In this document: positions 1-11,330 of the stretch, one piece after another
How positions within the stretch are numbered: the first letter of the stretch is position 1
How the letters are laid out: each line of letters starts with the position of its first letter
Assembly: GCA_023935145.1 (NCBI GenBank)
Contig: CM043700.1
Location: 22,829,501-22,893,500, forward strand
Length of the DNA: 64,000 bases
Reading direction: 5' to 3'
Origin: Bretschneidera sinensis
Lineage: Eukaryota > Streptophyta > Magnoliopsida > Brassicales > Akaniaceae
The notes under the pieces: generated by a model
Databases searched by the model: none
Told to the model about the DNA's origin: nothing
The model's input: the letters and a program-made list of their open reading frames with translations, nothing else
Position numbers and translations under genes: made by a program

Positions 1-1328
1 CAACAACTATAATCGAATCTGAATCATTTCATAATTAAACAAAAAATGTGATTATCAAAATAAATAATTAAGTTTGTAGTTCAGATTTTTTTATGGTTAT
101 GATTTTTTATTTTGGAAAATGCAAGTTAATCATATAACCAAATAATTTCAAAATTTTATACGGAGTATATATTATATACACAATTACAATTTTGTCCTTA
201 GAACAATAGATTAGATAGTTTTAAAACTAAAGTTATAATGGTAAAAGATGCCTAGTATATATATCCTGAGGAGGAACCTCTAAAAATTTAAAATTATTGT
301 TGATAATCATCATCTATTTCTTGGAAATTAACTGTTTTTTTATTTAATGTTTCTCTCTTGCCCTTTATTTGATATTAAAAAAAAGTTCTTGGATTAAGCT
401 CTTGTTTTGAATGAGAATTTTATTTTTCATTATTAAGTAAATTTTAACTTAAACTGTTTTTTTTTTCCAGAGATATCAACTTTGACCCTAAACCAGTTAG
501 TTTTGAACATTAATAACTGAGGAGAACAATTTGTTTGCTGAATGTTTTGATAATTTTGTAGATTTCATTTGAAAGTTTATAACTTACTTTGAAGTATTTT
601 AATATAGATTAAATTGTATTAAGAATTTTAATATAAATTGATTAGTATGAATTGAATGAGATTTTAATGATTTAATTTTTAAATTATATTAAACTTTGAG
701 ACCTCAATCTTAACCACTAGGTCAAGATCACATCGGATAATTAGTATAACTTTTTTAATATGGTAAATTTTTTTTTGTTAACTATAATTAATTGTAAGAT
801 TGTGATAATCAAACTTAATCAAAAAAAATTTCATTATTAAAAATAATTTGGTTTATAATTAAAATTTAAAATAAATTAAACTTTTAATTATGATTATCGG
901 TCCACAATATTTTGTGGTTTTCTAACCATGCCGACGACCCATAGGTATACTTTCATTGACTTAGGGAATTCACATGCGGAATTAAGAAGTAGAATATCCT
1001 CCCTAGCTGGCTAAGATTCAAAAGGGCGCATAGATTGATTATTCCAACAACCAAATTTTAAAACAGCATTCAATCACAAACGACCATGTGAAGTGCATTA
1101 ACTCCTTTAGGCCATCATGGAGATTAAAGTCAAAGCAAACCCAAAATTTACGCCTAAAAGAAACAGTAAACGGCCTTTTTAACTTCTGTTTGCTTAAAAA
1201 CCAAAAGAAGCAAATGATGTGACACAAAAACCTAGGGCACAGATCACCTCCTGTATAATTCTCTCCAGGATTTGTCGAGTGTGTTGCTCACAAAGTTTAA
1301 ACAAATCCGACCGCTTTGATATTGCCAT
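1..1328. other. Gene-free AT-rich stretch
   Basis: No supported gene. The sequence is strongly AT-rich with homopolymer A and T runs, and the only reading frames are short and composition-driven. The 62-codon minus frame near 1.04-1.23 kb has no recognisable domain. The stretch ends where the LTR remnant starts. Confidence 0.6.
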
Positions 1329-1720
1329 TGTTGTAATTTTTCTACCGCGGTTTTGATTTTTTAAAATCCATCAGCAGATTTGGTTCAATAAAAAAATATG
1401 AGAGTTTTTATGTTGTTGATGGATGATCAATCAGATTAAGTTTCTACATATATTAATAATTTATTTGAACTCTCAATAACTAGGATTATTAATATGTATA
1501 TAAACAGGTTAGTTCACATATTTGGCTCTCAGTACGTTTCTATCCATTTGAAAAAGCTACTGTTGTGGGAGTAGAAAGAAGAAGGCCTAACCTTGATCAA
1601 GGTACATGTGATAAGGACTCAATCAAATATGTGATTTAATGTGTAATTATATATGTTCAATCATACATATGATTTAATATATGATTATCTGTATTTTAAT
1701 TGTTGGAATTTTCCTATTCT
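1329..1720 (+). mobile_element. Ty1/copia LTR remnant, left copy
   Basis: This segment is a diverged copy of 6676-7132. Shared blocks in the same order are a TGTTG(g/t)AATTTT start, ttttgattttttaaaatc, an 'actctcagtaact' block, a TATA-like tgtatataaaca, a 'ttggctct(c/t)agtacgt' block, and 'ttactgttgtgggagtac/tag' followed by 'aagaagacctaaccctgat'. The TATA-like string would be the LTR promoter. The copies are separated by 5.3 kb that includes copia RT, so this is probably the 5' LTR of a rearranged copia element. No tRNA primer site follows it, and the 3' boundary is approximate. Confidence 0.55.
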
Positions 1721-3160
1721 TTGCAAAGTGGTTGTTGAACAAAACAAGGGGACAAAACCACATGATGGAGGTGAAGTTATTGTAACATTAGATAGATGAT
1801 TTATTTTATAGTCTGAATTTAATTTATTGAATTATTAAATTAATATGTGTAACTGAAAGTATAAATTGAATACTTATAGTAAATTTAATTCACTGAGCTT
1901 GTGAAGCTCACTCCTCATTGTACAATGATTTCAGGTAGTAGGCATGACAGATAGTTTGGTGAGTTGAGATTCAGACGAAATAATTTTCTGTAGGCCACGT
2001 ACGTGTCCACATCCTCAGACTAATATAAAAATAACATAAAAATTTATTAGTAAATATTTATGCATATTACGTTGTATATAATTTTTAAGTCAAGATCAAA
2101 ATAATGCATCTCCCCCATTGCAGGTTGAGGATTGATGTAAAAATTTCTATTGGTGTTATTTTTTTTCTTGTTGTATATACGTGTCGTTCTGAGATTTTCA
2201 CAATGTGACAACACCGTCTCGGAGATGATTAACCCGAGATGGATCGTTACAGGGTCCGTCAGTGATAATCCGTCGCTAATATCGCTTTTTCTTATTGTGA
2301 CCCGAAATCTACTTTTAAGTACACCGCCCCTATGTGACTCTATAACTAAATTGTCTTAATTGCATTTTATTTAATCATTTTGTTTTTTTTTAATTTTATT
2401 AATATATATTTTTTGTGATAATTATTAAAGCATTCATAAAAAATAGTTCCAGCACTTACTACATAGATCAAATGAAAACTCTTAAAAAAAATGAAAAAAG
2501 TGCTTTTGTTTTCTTTTTCCTTCTCCTTATTGAAAGAAAAATATTGAAATTTGATTTATTTTTTTCAAAAGCTAGCATTGCATGCGCAACACGTTGTTGA
2601 TTGCTCCTCGTAGTATGATTGGATCCGCGCCACTGAATATGAAATAAGGAACCGCACATTAAGGTGATAGTGATAATGATAACGATAAGAGTTATTGAAT
2701 AAGGCCTATGTATAACTATCTTTAGGCAAAAAGGTTGCCTAACAAATCATTTTGCACTTCCTTATATTTCATATTATTATTATTATTATTAAAATGAATA
2801 TTAAATAATTAAAAAAAAAAGAAATTCTAAATTGTTGGTGGTAGAAACCTTGGGAGGTCGGGCGGTCTGTCAAAAGTTTGAGGGTTTCTCTGGGGAATGG
2901 CTGTCCTCGCACCGACAAAGTGAGTATGTTGATTATCAAATATGTAATTATATATGTTCACTCATATATGTGTTTTAATATGTAATTATATATGTGATTT
3001 AATTATTGGAATTTTCCTATTCTTTGCAAAGTGGTTGTTGAACAAAACAAAATGACACAATCATATGATGGCGGTGAAGTTATTGTACCATAAGATAGAT
3101 GATTTGTATGAATTCATTCTATTGAATTATTAAATTAATATGTGAAATTTCTTTGTAAAT
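1617..3160 (+). repeat. Direct repeat pair, ~230-250 bp, ~1.31 kb apart
   Basis: 1617-1871 and 2930-3160 are the same sequence with scattered changes. Both run from 'atatgtaatta(t)atatgttca' through 'ggaattttcctattctttg' and 'gtggttgttgaacaaaac' to a shared 'gaattattaaattaatatgtg'. The intervening DNA (1.87-2.93 kb) holds no gene. It has a short GC-richer patch near 2.20-2.28 kb ending in 'ccgtcgctaatatcgc', reminiscent of DNA-transposon termini, but I cannot assign it. The repeat is probably part of the copia untranslated leader, duplicated locally. Confidence 0.6.
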
Positions 3161-3734
3161 GCTCACGTATATGCTTTATGATGCTTCCGTAAAACATTTA
3201 ATTGTGAGCTTTGATATATTAATTGTGTTTACGTTCCAATATGACTTCTTTGTGTTCACTTTTGTATATGAACAATTTTATTAATTTTAGTTCAAGACTT
3301 ATTTTGTTTGTGTAACATATGTTTTGATTTTAATCCAAAGAGGTCCATATGGTCTACTATGTATCTCATATTGAGAGGATCAAATGCATACATATTGTTT
3401 TATTATGTATACATATTGAGTAATATATTTTATCTGTCTTGGTTTGAAATAGTTTCATCAAATGATGTGGATGGTTTCCGCCAAAATGATCAATTCACTG
3501 ATATTTATGGAATTATTTTATCTTATTGTCACAGGATATTTATCTGGGTTATTGTATTCAATCACTTGCCTAAAGGGGATAATTATGTGTTTTAATTCAA
3601 AGGTTGACATGAAATATTTGATGTAATTTATTTCAGTATAGATTGTTTTTCTGCTCAAAAGTGTTAGACTTTTCAAAAACTAAGATACATTAATATGTTG
3701 GTTTCATATAAGAGATTCTACTCGCATGTTGTAT
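3161..3734. other. No gene recognised
   Basis: AT-rich sequence between the copia leader-like repeat and the inverted-repeat arm. A 95-codon open frame at 3308-3595 has no recognisable domain and is Ile/Tyr/Phe-rich, as expected for random AT-rich DNA. It may be leader or spacer of the copia relic. Confidence 0.4.
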
Positions 3735-4035
3735 TCTCTACCCAAAGGGGAGTATATAATGATGCGTTGGGAATCTAGTTGTTGAAATTACCCTTCTTAT
3801 TATTATGTTGCCTTTGGTTGTCCCAAACAAATTTCATTATTGTTGATAACAATAGTGCTACTATTGAAATTTTGACTAGGTCAAATAATAAAATAAAATC
3901 TACTTTTATGGGAGTGTATAGAAAATATAAAAATTAAAAATTATAGAAAATATGTAACTTTCTTAAATTTTTTAAAACATATTTCCTAATTCGTATTTGC
4001 TTAATTGGTGTACTTATCGACAATAATTGAATTTT
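3735..4035 (+). repeat. Left arm of a ~300-bp inverted repeat
   Basis: The reverse complement of this arm is found at about 7775-8080. Matching blocks include 'gaatctagttgttgaaattacc', the 'tattgttgataacaatag' block, 'aaaatctacttttatggg' and 'attggtgtacttatcg'. The arms enclose about 3.7 kb with minisatellites, a copia RT fragment and an LTR. It looks like two opposite-orientation copies of one copia-derived segment. Confidence 0.7.
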
Positions 4036-4599
4036 TAAGATGTGAAATATATTTCAATGTTGTACTATGCTAATATGGAGTAAAAGATGAGTGGGATCTT
4101 AATATTTTATTCTTCATAAAATTTGCGTTTTGTGTACTCATTGGGATCAATTATTTTTTATAATAATTTTTGTATTTTTTTTGAAATTTTTTGAGTTCAA
4201 TAAATATTTATTTATGAACACATATGATTAATTTCTTATTTCTCAAAATCTGTGAATATATTTTGAAATTTTATTTCACAGTAAATTATTTTGATATGCT
4301 GAGATGTTGTTAACAGTAGACAATCTCCTAAATTAATTGTCTCATTTATTGTATTCCTAGCTTAAAAGAAAATAAAGAAAATGTAGAAAATATACATGTT
4401 GTGAGAAATAATTGATCCAATTATTTAAATATATTTTCCTGTGTTCAAGACCTGTAGTAAGGATGCAATTGTTGATTGTTTGGTGACTCGTATAGATGCA
4501 TGTTGTTTAGAGTACCTCTTGTTGTATGGTTACATGCATGCCTGTTGTTTTGCATGTGTCAAAGGTTGTAAAAGGCATTATTGTTTATCTCGGTTTTGG
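4036..4599. other. AT-rich spacer, no gene
   Basis: No gene seen. The sequence is T/A-rich and leads into the ~110-bp tandem array. The apparent open frames that begin near 4441 and 4526 run into the array and owe their length to its low stop density. Confidence 0.5.
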
Positions 4600-5040
4600 G
4601 AAATTTCATCGGTTGATGTGGGTGTTAGTTGCCAAAGTGGCTCGATACTTGTGGGATTTCACCAAAACATATTGTGGGATGATTACTGTTTTTCCCAGTT
4701 TTGGGAGATTTTATGTGTTGATATGGGTGTTAGCTGCCAAAGTGGTACACTCATTGATACTTGTGGGAATTCACCAAAACATATTGCGAGATTATTACTA
4801 TTTATCCCGGTTTTGAGAAATTTCATGTGTTGATATGGGTGTTAGCTGTTAAAGTGGCACACTCATTGATACTGTGACATTTCACCAAAACATGTTGCGA
4901 GATGATTACTGTTTATCTCGATTTTGAGACATTTCATGGATTGATGTGGGTGTTAGCTACCAAAGTGGCACACTCATTGATACTCATGGGATTTCATTAA
5001 AACATGTTGCAGGATGATTTTAATTGCATCATGCAGTTAC
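4600..5040 (+). repeat. Minisatellite array, ~105-112 bp unit, four copies
   Basis: The phrase ggtgttag(c/t)t begins at 4621, 4726, 4838 and 4949, giving periods of 105, 112 and 111 bp. Each unit reads roughly 'gtgttagctgccaaagtggc', 'actcattgatacttgtggga', 'tttcaccaaaacatgttg' then 'gattactgtttatcccggtt'. A second array with the same unit lies at 7410-7620. Both arrays are followed by the same ~130-bp tail, with 'agttacctacccaaa' and 'cccaaaggggac' blocks (5035-5155 and 7618-7740). Open frames across the array are a by-product. Confidence 0.8.
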
Positions 5041-5404
5041 CTACCCAAAGGGGGTAGTTATGTGCTATAATTTGTAGAAATACATGGAACATTGTGGGAA
5101 GATGATGGGTCGGTTTAAAAGGTCTGTCTGCCCAAAGGGGACGATTCCTTTGAAAACTGAAACATTGTCTTCATATGCTTCATGTGTAGAGTTTCTAAGT
5201 ATTTGTTGTATTCTTTGCCCAAATGAGAGTTTATAACTATCCTCTTAGATTCTCTGTTTTGGAATCTATTGGTTATTGCCTTTTTACTACTGTGTTGCAT
5301 TCTTTTCTTGAATCAGTCTCTCTTTTTGTGAACAATAATCAAGAATAAGGGCACAACTCGTAGTTCTGATCTTTTAGAAATAGTTAATACTGATATTAGT
5401 GGTA

Positions 5405-5892
5405 TCTAAAATTTGATGAGGTAGTGACTTCTATTGGTTTTGAGGAGAATAAGGTAGATCAATGCATATGCCTAAAGGTTAGTGAGAGTAAATTTGTTTA
5501 CCTAGTTCATTATGTGGATGATATTTGCTTATTAGTAATGATCTTGGGTTATTGTGTAAGACAAAATAGTTGTTATCCAAGACTTTTGATATGAAAGATC
5601 TTAGTGAGGCGTCCTTTATTCTTGATGTTGAGATTCGTAGGGATAGATCTCGTGGTATGTTGGGTTTTTCTCAGAGAGCTTATATAATGAAAAGTGAAAA
5701 ATTGAATTTGAGTCAATGTCCTAAGAATGATCTTGAGAGAGAATCCATGAAAACTGTGCTTTATGCTAATGCAATTATTGAGCACATTCAAACGAAGAAC
5801 ATGGTTATTGATCCTCTAACCAAAGATCTAAGACCCATTGTTTTTTTAAGAAATATGTTGATGTCTTGGGTTAGTGGGAGTTATATGATTTA
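5405..5892 (+). pseudogene. Ty1/copia reverse transcriptase-RNase H fragment, internally deleted
   Basis: What is seen: at 5405-5560 the translation reads like copia RT, with a FDEVVTS-type block, VDQCIYLKVS, and the catalytic YVDD motif near 5510. A frame shift follows, then 5570-5892 continues with FDMKDLSEASFILDVEI and SRGMLGFSQRAYI. After a QCPKNDLERESMKTV block the frame jumps directly to IEHIQTKNMVIDPLTK, which is normally the extreme C-terminus of copia RNase H. About 200 residues of RNase H are therefore missing. It lies between the two LTR remnants of the same relic (1.3 and 6.7 kb). It is a dead fragment. The lineage within copia is not assigned. Confidence 0.85.
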
Positions 5893-6663
5893 ATGTTTTG
5901 GTTATTGGGTTTATGTAATTTTAGAACTCGTCATATTTTGGGTACGATAGTTAGATATTATGATATTTGTTGATGATCATCACATATATTTTCATTCATA
6001 TTGTGTTATCTTATATGTATGAATGCATTTGAACATATGACTTGTCATGTTGTGGAAACTTAAAACTTGGTGTTAGTTTTGAGTTTGGTTGGTTATGTCT
6101 TCGGGTTGACACCATGTTGAAATCTCAAGATATTCTTAGACATATCATATTGTTGATGACTTCTCTGGTATGTTTTACGGAGAGTCATGTTGTGGAAACT
6201 TAAAATATGGTGTCAGTTCTTAAGTTTAGTTGGGTATTTCTCGTGGTTGACACCCTGTTGAAACCTCGAGGTATTTGGAGACATATCATGTTGTTGATCA
6301 CTTCTTTGGCCTATTATTAGCTAGGTGTGCTGTACGAAGAGTAATGTTGAGGACTAACAATGAAAATAACACATTATTTGATCATCCTATCATATGATAT
6401 TTTCTAGCTACACTACCACATTGGATTTATGTCAGTGGAACCATCTGCATGCGTAACCATGGATTGGTCCTGTGTGAATAATAGAGCATAACGGCTGCCA
6501 TGATTCCATGTATGGTTTTTTTTTATGGGCTCGGTTCGTTTAAGATGTCTTAAAGGACCAAATTTTCAAATGTGGCCATAATAAAATCAAGTTGTCTGAC
6601 CCAAGAGTCGTTTTAAATTGAGTAAAATATTTTAAAATTTTGAGATTTATAATCAATGTTGTC
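5893..6663. repeat. Copia 3' untranslated region with a 140-bp tandem duplication (6045-6320)
   Basis: The string catgttgtggaaacttaaaa starts at 6045 and again at 6185. Each copy runs through 'ggttgacacc(a/c)tgttgaaa' and 'agacatatcat(a/g)ttgttgat'. This is a two-copy tandem duplication with a 140-bp period, between the end of the RT/RNase H fragment and the polypurine tract. No gene is present. Confidence 0.65.
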
Positions 6664-7132
6664 TAAGTGGGAGAATGTTGGAATTTTCTATGTGAGCTAC
6701 CACTAATTATAATGGTTTTGATTTTTTAAAATCGGGTTAGCGGATTTAGTCCAATGAGAAAAGTACGAGAGCCCACTGTTGTTAATTGATGATCATGTTG
6801 TTTGGGCTTGTACACATCTTAATATTATTAATGTGGGTCAACAGCTAGTGTAGGCTATAGTTTAATATAGCCGTGGATGGAAGGGCCTATTTGGACTCTC
6901 AGTAACTAAGGTTATTAATGTGTATATAAACATGCTAGGTCCCCTCTTTGGCTCTTAGTACGTCTGAGTATTCAGTCTTTTTATCTATTTGAGAAAGTTA
7001 CTGTTGTGGGAGTACAAAGAAGAAGACCTAACCCTGATTACTTCCACTATGAGGTAAAATTCAAGTATCCATTATAACGATGGCTAAATCAGGTATGTGA
7101 TTTAATTATGAAATTATCTGTGTTCTAAGTTT
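6664..7132 (+). mobile_element. Copia 3' LTR remnant with polypurine tract
   Basis: The purine-rich string aagtgggagaa at 6665-6675 immediately precedes TGTTGGAATTTTC, the standard arrangement of polypurine tract and LTR start. The LTR copy matches the left remnant at 1329-1720, including the tgtatataaaca TATA-like element. The 3' boundary is approximate, because similarity to the left copy fades after about 7130. Confidence 0.65.
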
Positions 7133-7774
7133 CATGTATGATATTATTGTTTATGTTTAATCTAAACATACTTGTGCAATTATCGACGATTTTAACAAGT
7201 GAGTTGCCGAATGTGGACACCACACAGCAAGGGTGTTGTGCCCAAAGGAGGGGTGATTGTAACACTCCAAGATGGGGTCAAATCTTGGTATCCCACATCT
7301 CCTAGAGAGGATGTGACTTGCACAATGCGTTTTAAAAACTGTGAGGTTTGGTGTGCCAAAACAGATAATATTGTGCCAAGTTAGAAGTCGAGTCGTTATG
7401 GTGGAGAGATTTCATGGGTTGATATGGGAGTTAGCTGCCAAAGTGGCATACTCATTGATACTTGTGAGAATTCACCAAAACATGTTGCGGGATGATTACT
7501 ATTTATTTTGGTTTTGGAAAATTTCATGGGTTGATGTGAGTGTTAGCTGCCAAAGTGGCACACTTATTGATACTTGTGGGATTTCACTAAAGCATGTTGT
7601 GGGATGATTTCAATTACATCATGTAGTTACCTACCCAAAAGGGGTAGTTGTGTGCTGTAATTTACGGAAATACACGGAACAATGTGGGAAGATGATGAGT
7701 CGGTTTAGAAGGTCTATTTGCTCAAAGGGGACAATTCCTTCAAAATATATGTTGCCTTTGGTTGTCCCGAACAG
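7133..7774 (+). repeat. Second ~111-bp minisatellite array (two copies) with shared flank
   Basis: Units with 'gttagctgccaaagtggc' begin near 7427 and 7538 (period 111 bp), matching the array at 4600-5040. The tail 7618-7740 is the same as 5035-5155. The portion 7200-7400 is GC-richer, with no recognisable protein. Confidence 0.7.
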
Positions 7775-8140
7775 TTTTAATTATTGCCGATAAGTACACC
7801 AATTGAGCAAATATGAATTAGAAAATATGTTTTAGAAAATTTAAAAAAAGTTACATATTTTCTATAATTTTTGATTAATTTTCATATTTTCTATACACTC
7901 CCATAAAAGTAGATTTTATTTTATTATTTGACTTAGTCAAAATTTCAATAGTAGCGCTATTGTTATCAACAATAATGAAAACTGTTTGGGACAAATGCAA
8001 CATATTAATAAAAATGGTAATTTCAACAACTAGATTCACAACGCATCATTACATACTCTCATTTGGACAGAGAATACAACAAACGCTTAGAAACTCTACA
8101 TATAAAGACAATGTTTTAGCTTTCGAATGACTCAATCCTG
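7775..8140 (-). repeat. Right arm of the 3.7/7.8-kb inverted repeat
   Basis: Read on the minus strand, this segment repeats 3735-4035. Its outer part (about 8040-8140) also matches 5158-5245 in reverse, with 'gagtttctaag' followed by 'tttgttgtattct' and 'gcccaaatgagag'. An inverted copy of a longer piece of the copia relic therefore ends here. Confidence 0.7.
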
Positions 8141-9604
8141 ACATTAATTTCATGTATGATATTACTGTTTATATTTATTTAGTCTACAGCCATGTCATCA
8201 CGCAATAAAAACATAAGATATTCATGGGAGGAAAAGAGCAAGAACAATCCGATATTATGAAGCAAAAATCAAGATCAACATGAGATGATCAACTTCCTCT
8301 TGGACTGGGTCCTATTCTTCTTGCTGACTTGATGAGTGTCGGCTTCGCAAAGCCTAAGGTATGATAATTTTTTTTGTTATATGAGAATCACATGGCAACA
8401 TCACAGCGGTTGGATTTATTTATACATTCTCTAAAGAAGACAATGAAGCAATCAAATGAATTTGAAATACAGAATAGATAAAGATGATGCATGCACAATG
8501 TATGTATATTTCTTGTTCTTGTTTCGATTTGATTGGCATGAGTTTGACACAATGGTACGATTCAATAAGCAATGAGGAAGAAAATTGCAAATGAATTCAA
8601 GAATCAACTACAGATGGGGACCATAGGTCTACCATAACACACACATGCAGAATCTCAATCATTGTAGACTATCCTTATTGACTACATGTGAACTGAATCA
8701 TTGAACAAAAATATCCATTAATTGGGCCACTCTATGAGTTGGAAGGGACCCAACAAAATGACAAACTTGAAAAAGAGTGTCTTCCATTTAGGGTTTTATT
8801 TGGATAAAGATAACATGACGGACAACAAAGCATACCCTCCCTCCCCTGTTAGCTAATGGAAACGCATCATGTAAATACAAAAATGAAATGTTTAACTTCC
8901 ACAAAACTGCAACTTGATTATTTATATGAAATTATCATTCAAATTCAAATAAAAATATACATTTTTAATGTGCGTCTCTCAACGCTGTTTTAACTATCTC
9001 GGTTTTGGAATTACATTGGCTTGTGGGCACAAACTTTGCCAGTAGACCACCATACGTATTGCGCCAAGATGAACGTGTTTTATGCAACTATCAAATTACT
9101 AGCCATAACTACTAAAGATAGAACGGGACCAATAGACTAAGTCAATCACCACAATCACCATCTTTTTATGGGTTCCTGAATTCATCTTTGGCTTGAACTT
9201 GGACTACAAATCAATCCCATTTAATGAGCTATACTAAATCTTTTTTTATTTACAATAGTCATTTTTAAGTTTGATGTCCTCGAAATCTGAGACAAATAAG
9301 TGCACACGACTCTATATGAACACAATCAATAAAATATCTTAAAAACAAAGTTTGAATTATGAGAAAACTCTTCGATATTTAAGTAAGTGATTGATTTGAT
9401 TTAATATTAAAATAAAAAGATTAAAGAGAGATAGAGAGAATTCAAACACTTTACCTTCACTATGTATATCCTTTTATACGAAGAAAAATAGTGATTATGG
9501 TAGCAATCCTTATAAAAAGTAGGAGTGTTAGCAATTAAGTTTGTTGAACTATTCTCCTGGTAATATCAATACTAGTATCTGTTTGCATCTATATCATATT
9601 TAGA
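8141..9604. other. Gene-free stretch
   Basis: No gene that I can support. Around 8290-8365 a GC-richer patch ends in a consensus-like donor (aag followed by gtatg at about 8360). The upstream frame contains stops and matches nothing I recognise. The rest is AT-rich intergenic DNA. Confidence 0.45.
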
Positions 9605-9609
9605 GGTAC

Positions 9610-9855
9610 TATACAAAGAAATGTAGAAGATAGTGAAGGAAATAAAGGCCACACAAAATAATTTTGCATTGATCGGTATTTATAATAGGTTACAAGGAAA
9701 TTCAAATACAACAGCTCTATCTAACTCCAAATTCAAATACAATAGCTCTATCTAAACTAACTCCAAATTCAAATGAAACAGAAAAATACAAAATTTAAAT
9801 TACAAAGACAATGTCAAACCAATTCAAAATAATATTAGAGAAAGTGTCTCTATCA
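9610..9855 (-). repeat. Copia 3' LTR (246 bp)
   Basis: Near-identical to 13450-13730 apart from substitutions and indels. The length difference (246 versus 281 bp) comes from different numbers of the short internal phrase 'ctaactccaaattcaaatac'. It is followed on the plus strand by the polypurine tract complement. Confidence 0.88.
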
Positions 9856-9868
9856 TGCCCCCTTAAGA
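9856..9868 (-). other. Polypurine tract of the copia element
   Basis: On the minus strand, CTTAAGGGGGCA directly precedes the LTR start TGATAGAG. A purine-rich run abutting the 3' LTR is the usual plus-strand primer. Confidence 0.75.
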
Positions 9869-10385
9869 TAGAGCTCGAGTAGAGAGTCCAATCTTGGTCT
9901 TGAAAGTAAGAAATGGTGTCCTAGATAAAGGCTTTGTCAGAGCATCAGCAAGCTGGTCTTTACTAGAAACATGAGCAATATGCAGACATCCCGATTGAAC
10001 TTGATCACGAATAAAATAGAAGTCGATAGCTACATGATTCATTCTCGAGTGGAAAAATGGGTTATAATAGAGATTAGTAGCCCCAACGTTATCACAGTAA
10101 ATCACATGTGAATGTGAAAGAGACACCAAGTTCAGCCAAGAGAGAGCACACCCAATTGAGTTCGGCGGCAATATTTGCAACAAATTGATACTCGGCCTCA
10201 GTGTTGGATCGGGCAACAGAGCGATGCTTCTTGGAACTCCAGGAAATCGAATTACGACCAAGGTAAACAATATATGCACTGGTGGAAGTGAAATCATCTA
10301 TGTTCCCAGCACAATCGGCATCAGAGAAAGCATGTAAAGATGGTGGTGAATCACGGTAAAGGAGTATGCCTTCATTAACACACAA
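9863..10385 (-). pseudogene. Copia RNase H domain, frameshifted
   Basis: Two overlapping frames share the domain. The N-terminal part (minus frame 10385-10092) has FSDADCAGNIDD, RNSISWSSKKH and ARSNTEAEYQ. The C-terminal part (frame 10297-9863) has CDNVGATNLYYNP, HVAIDFYFIRDQV and SSKDQLADALTKPL. These are the standard blocks of copia RNase H, with acidic catalytic residues in SDAD, EAEY and the later DN and D positions. A single frameshift near 10.1-10.3 kb separates them. This is the C-terminal domain of the polyprotein. Confidence 0.88.
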
Positions 10386-11330
10386 AGATAATGAAGAAGT
10401 CTCTTAACTAGAATCCAATGATCTGAGGTTGGTTTATACATAAATTGCGATAACTTGTTGATGGCAAAAGTTATGTTCGGCCAAGTAAGTAATAGATATT
10501 GTAAGCTCCCAACAATGGCACGGTATTTAGATAGATTAGAAAGTGGAGAACTAGAGTTCAAAGTGATCGGTGGTGAAGTGGGAAGAAGTGTGAGAACAGG
10601 TTTGACTTCTATCATTTTTGTACGAGCTAGAAGATCCATTATATAGCGTCTTTGAGAGAGCAAAAGACCATGAGGATGCGATATGACTTCCACACCTAGA
10701 AAATAAGATAGCTGCCCAAGATCTTTCAAAGAAAATTGTTGAGATAATAGAGTCACAAATTGTTGAACAAAACCATCATTATCACCAGTTATAATGATAT
10801 CATCCACATAAACCAAGAGATAGATAAAATTACCACCATGGTTGAAAATGAATAGAGAAGTATCAGCTAGTGAGTTTTGAAAACTTAAAGCAAGAAGAAA
10901 TTTGTGAAGCTCAATGTACCAAGCACATGGCGCTTTCTTGAGCCCATAAATTGATTTTCTAAGCTTGCATACATAAAAGGGATTATCAAGATCAACAAAG
11001 CCTTATGGTTGTGACCTATAGACATCTTCAGAAAGATGACCTTGTAAAAACGCATTATTGATATCAAGTTGTCAAAGAGACCATCTACAACTAACAGCAA
11101 AACTAAGAATAAGGCATATCGTAGTTGGCTTAACCACAGAGCTAAATGTATCATGATAGTCAACACCATGACGTTGATGAAATCCTTTAGCTACTAAACT
11201 TGCTTTGTACCTGTCAATAGAACCATCAGAGTGTCGTTTAATACGAAAAATCCACTTACAACCAACTATATTGTGACTAGAAGCAAGAGGTACTAGCTCC
11301 CATGTCCCATTTCAAACAAGAGTATCATAT
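10298..11330 (-). pseudogene. Copia reverse transcriptase domain, frameshifted
   Basis: Minus-strand blocks in order are [19 protein letters not shown] (about 11.2 kb), INNAFLQG, YGLKKAPCAWY (about 10.92 kb), the catalytic YVDDIIITG (about 10.81 kb), FSLKDLGQLSYFLGVEV and the LLSQRRYI block. Together they cover the RVT_2 family from fingers to thumb. The YVDD aspartates are intact, but the frame is broken between 10.82 and 11.17 kb. The domain sits downstream of integrase, as in copia. Confidence 0.9.

Noticed and set aside
1039..1227. 62-codon minus-strand frame
   Set aside because: Phe/Trp/Cys-rich with no known motif, in AT-rich DNA.
4441..4833. 130-codon open frame with repeated Cys-rich blocks
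   Set aside because: It is a translation of the ~110-bp minisatellite and reappears in the second array.
8219..8365. Possible small-peptide gene or exon with a good GT donor
   Set aside because: The frame leading to the donor contains a stop and the peptide matches no motif family I know. The reverse strand also ends quickly.
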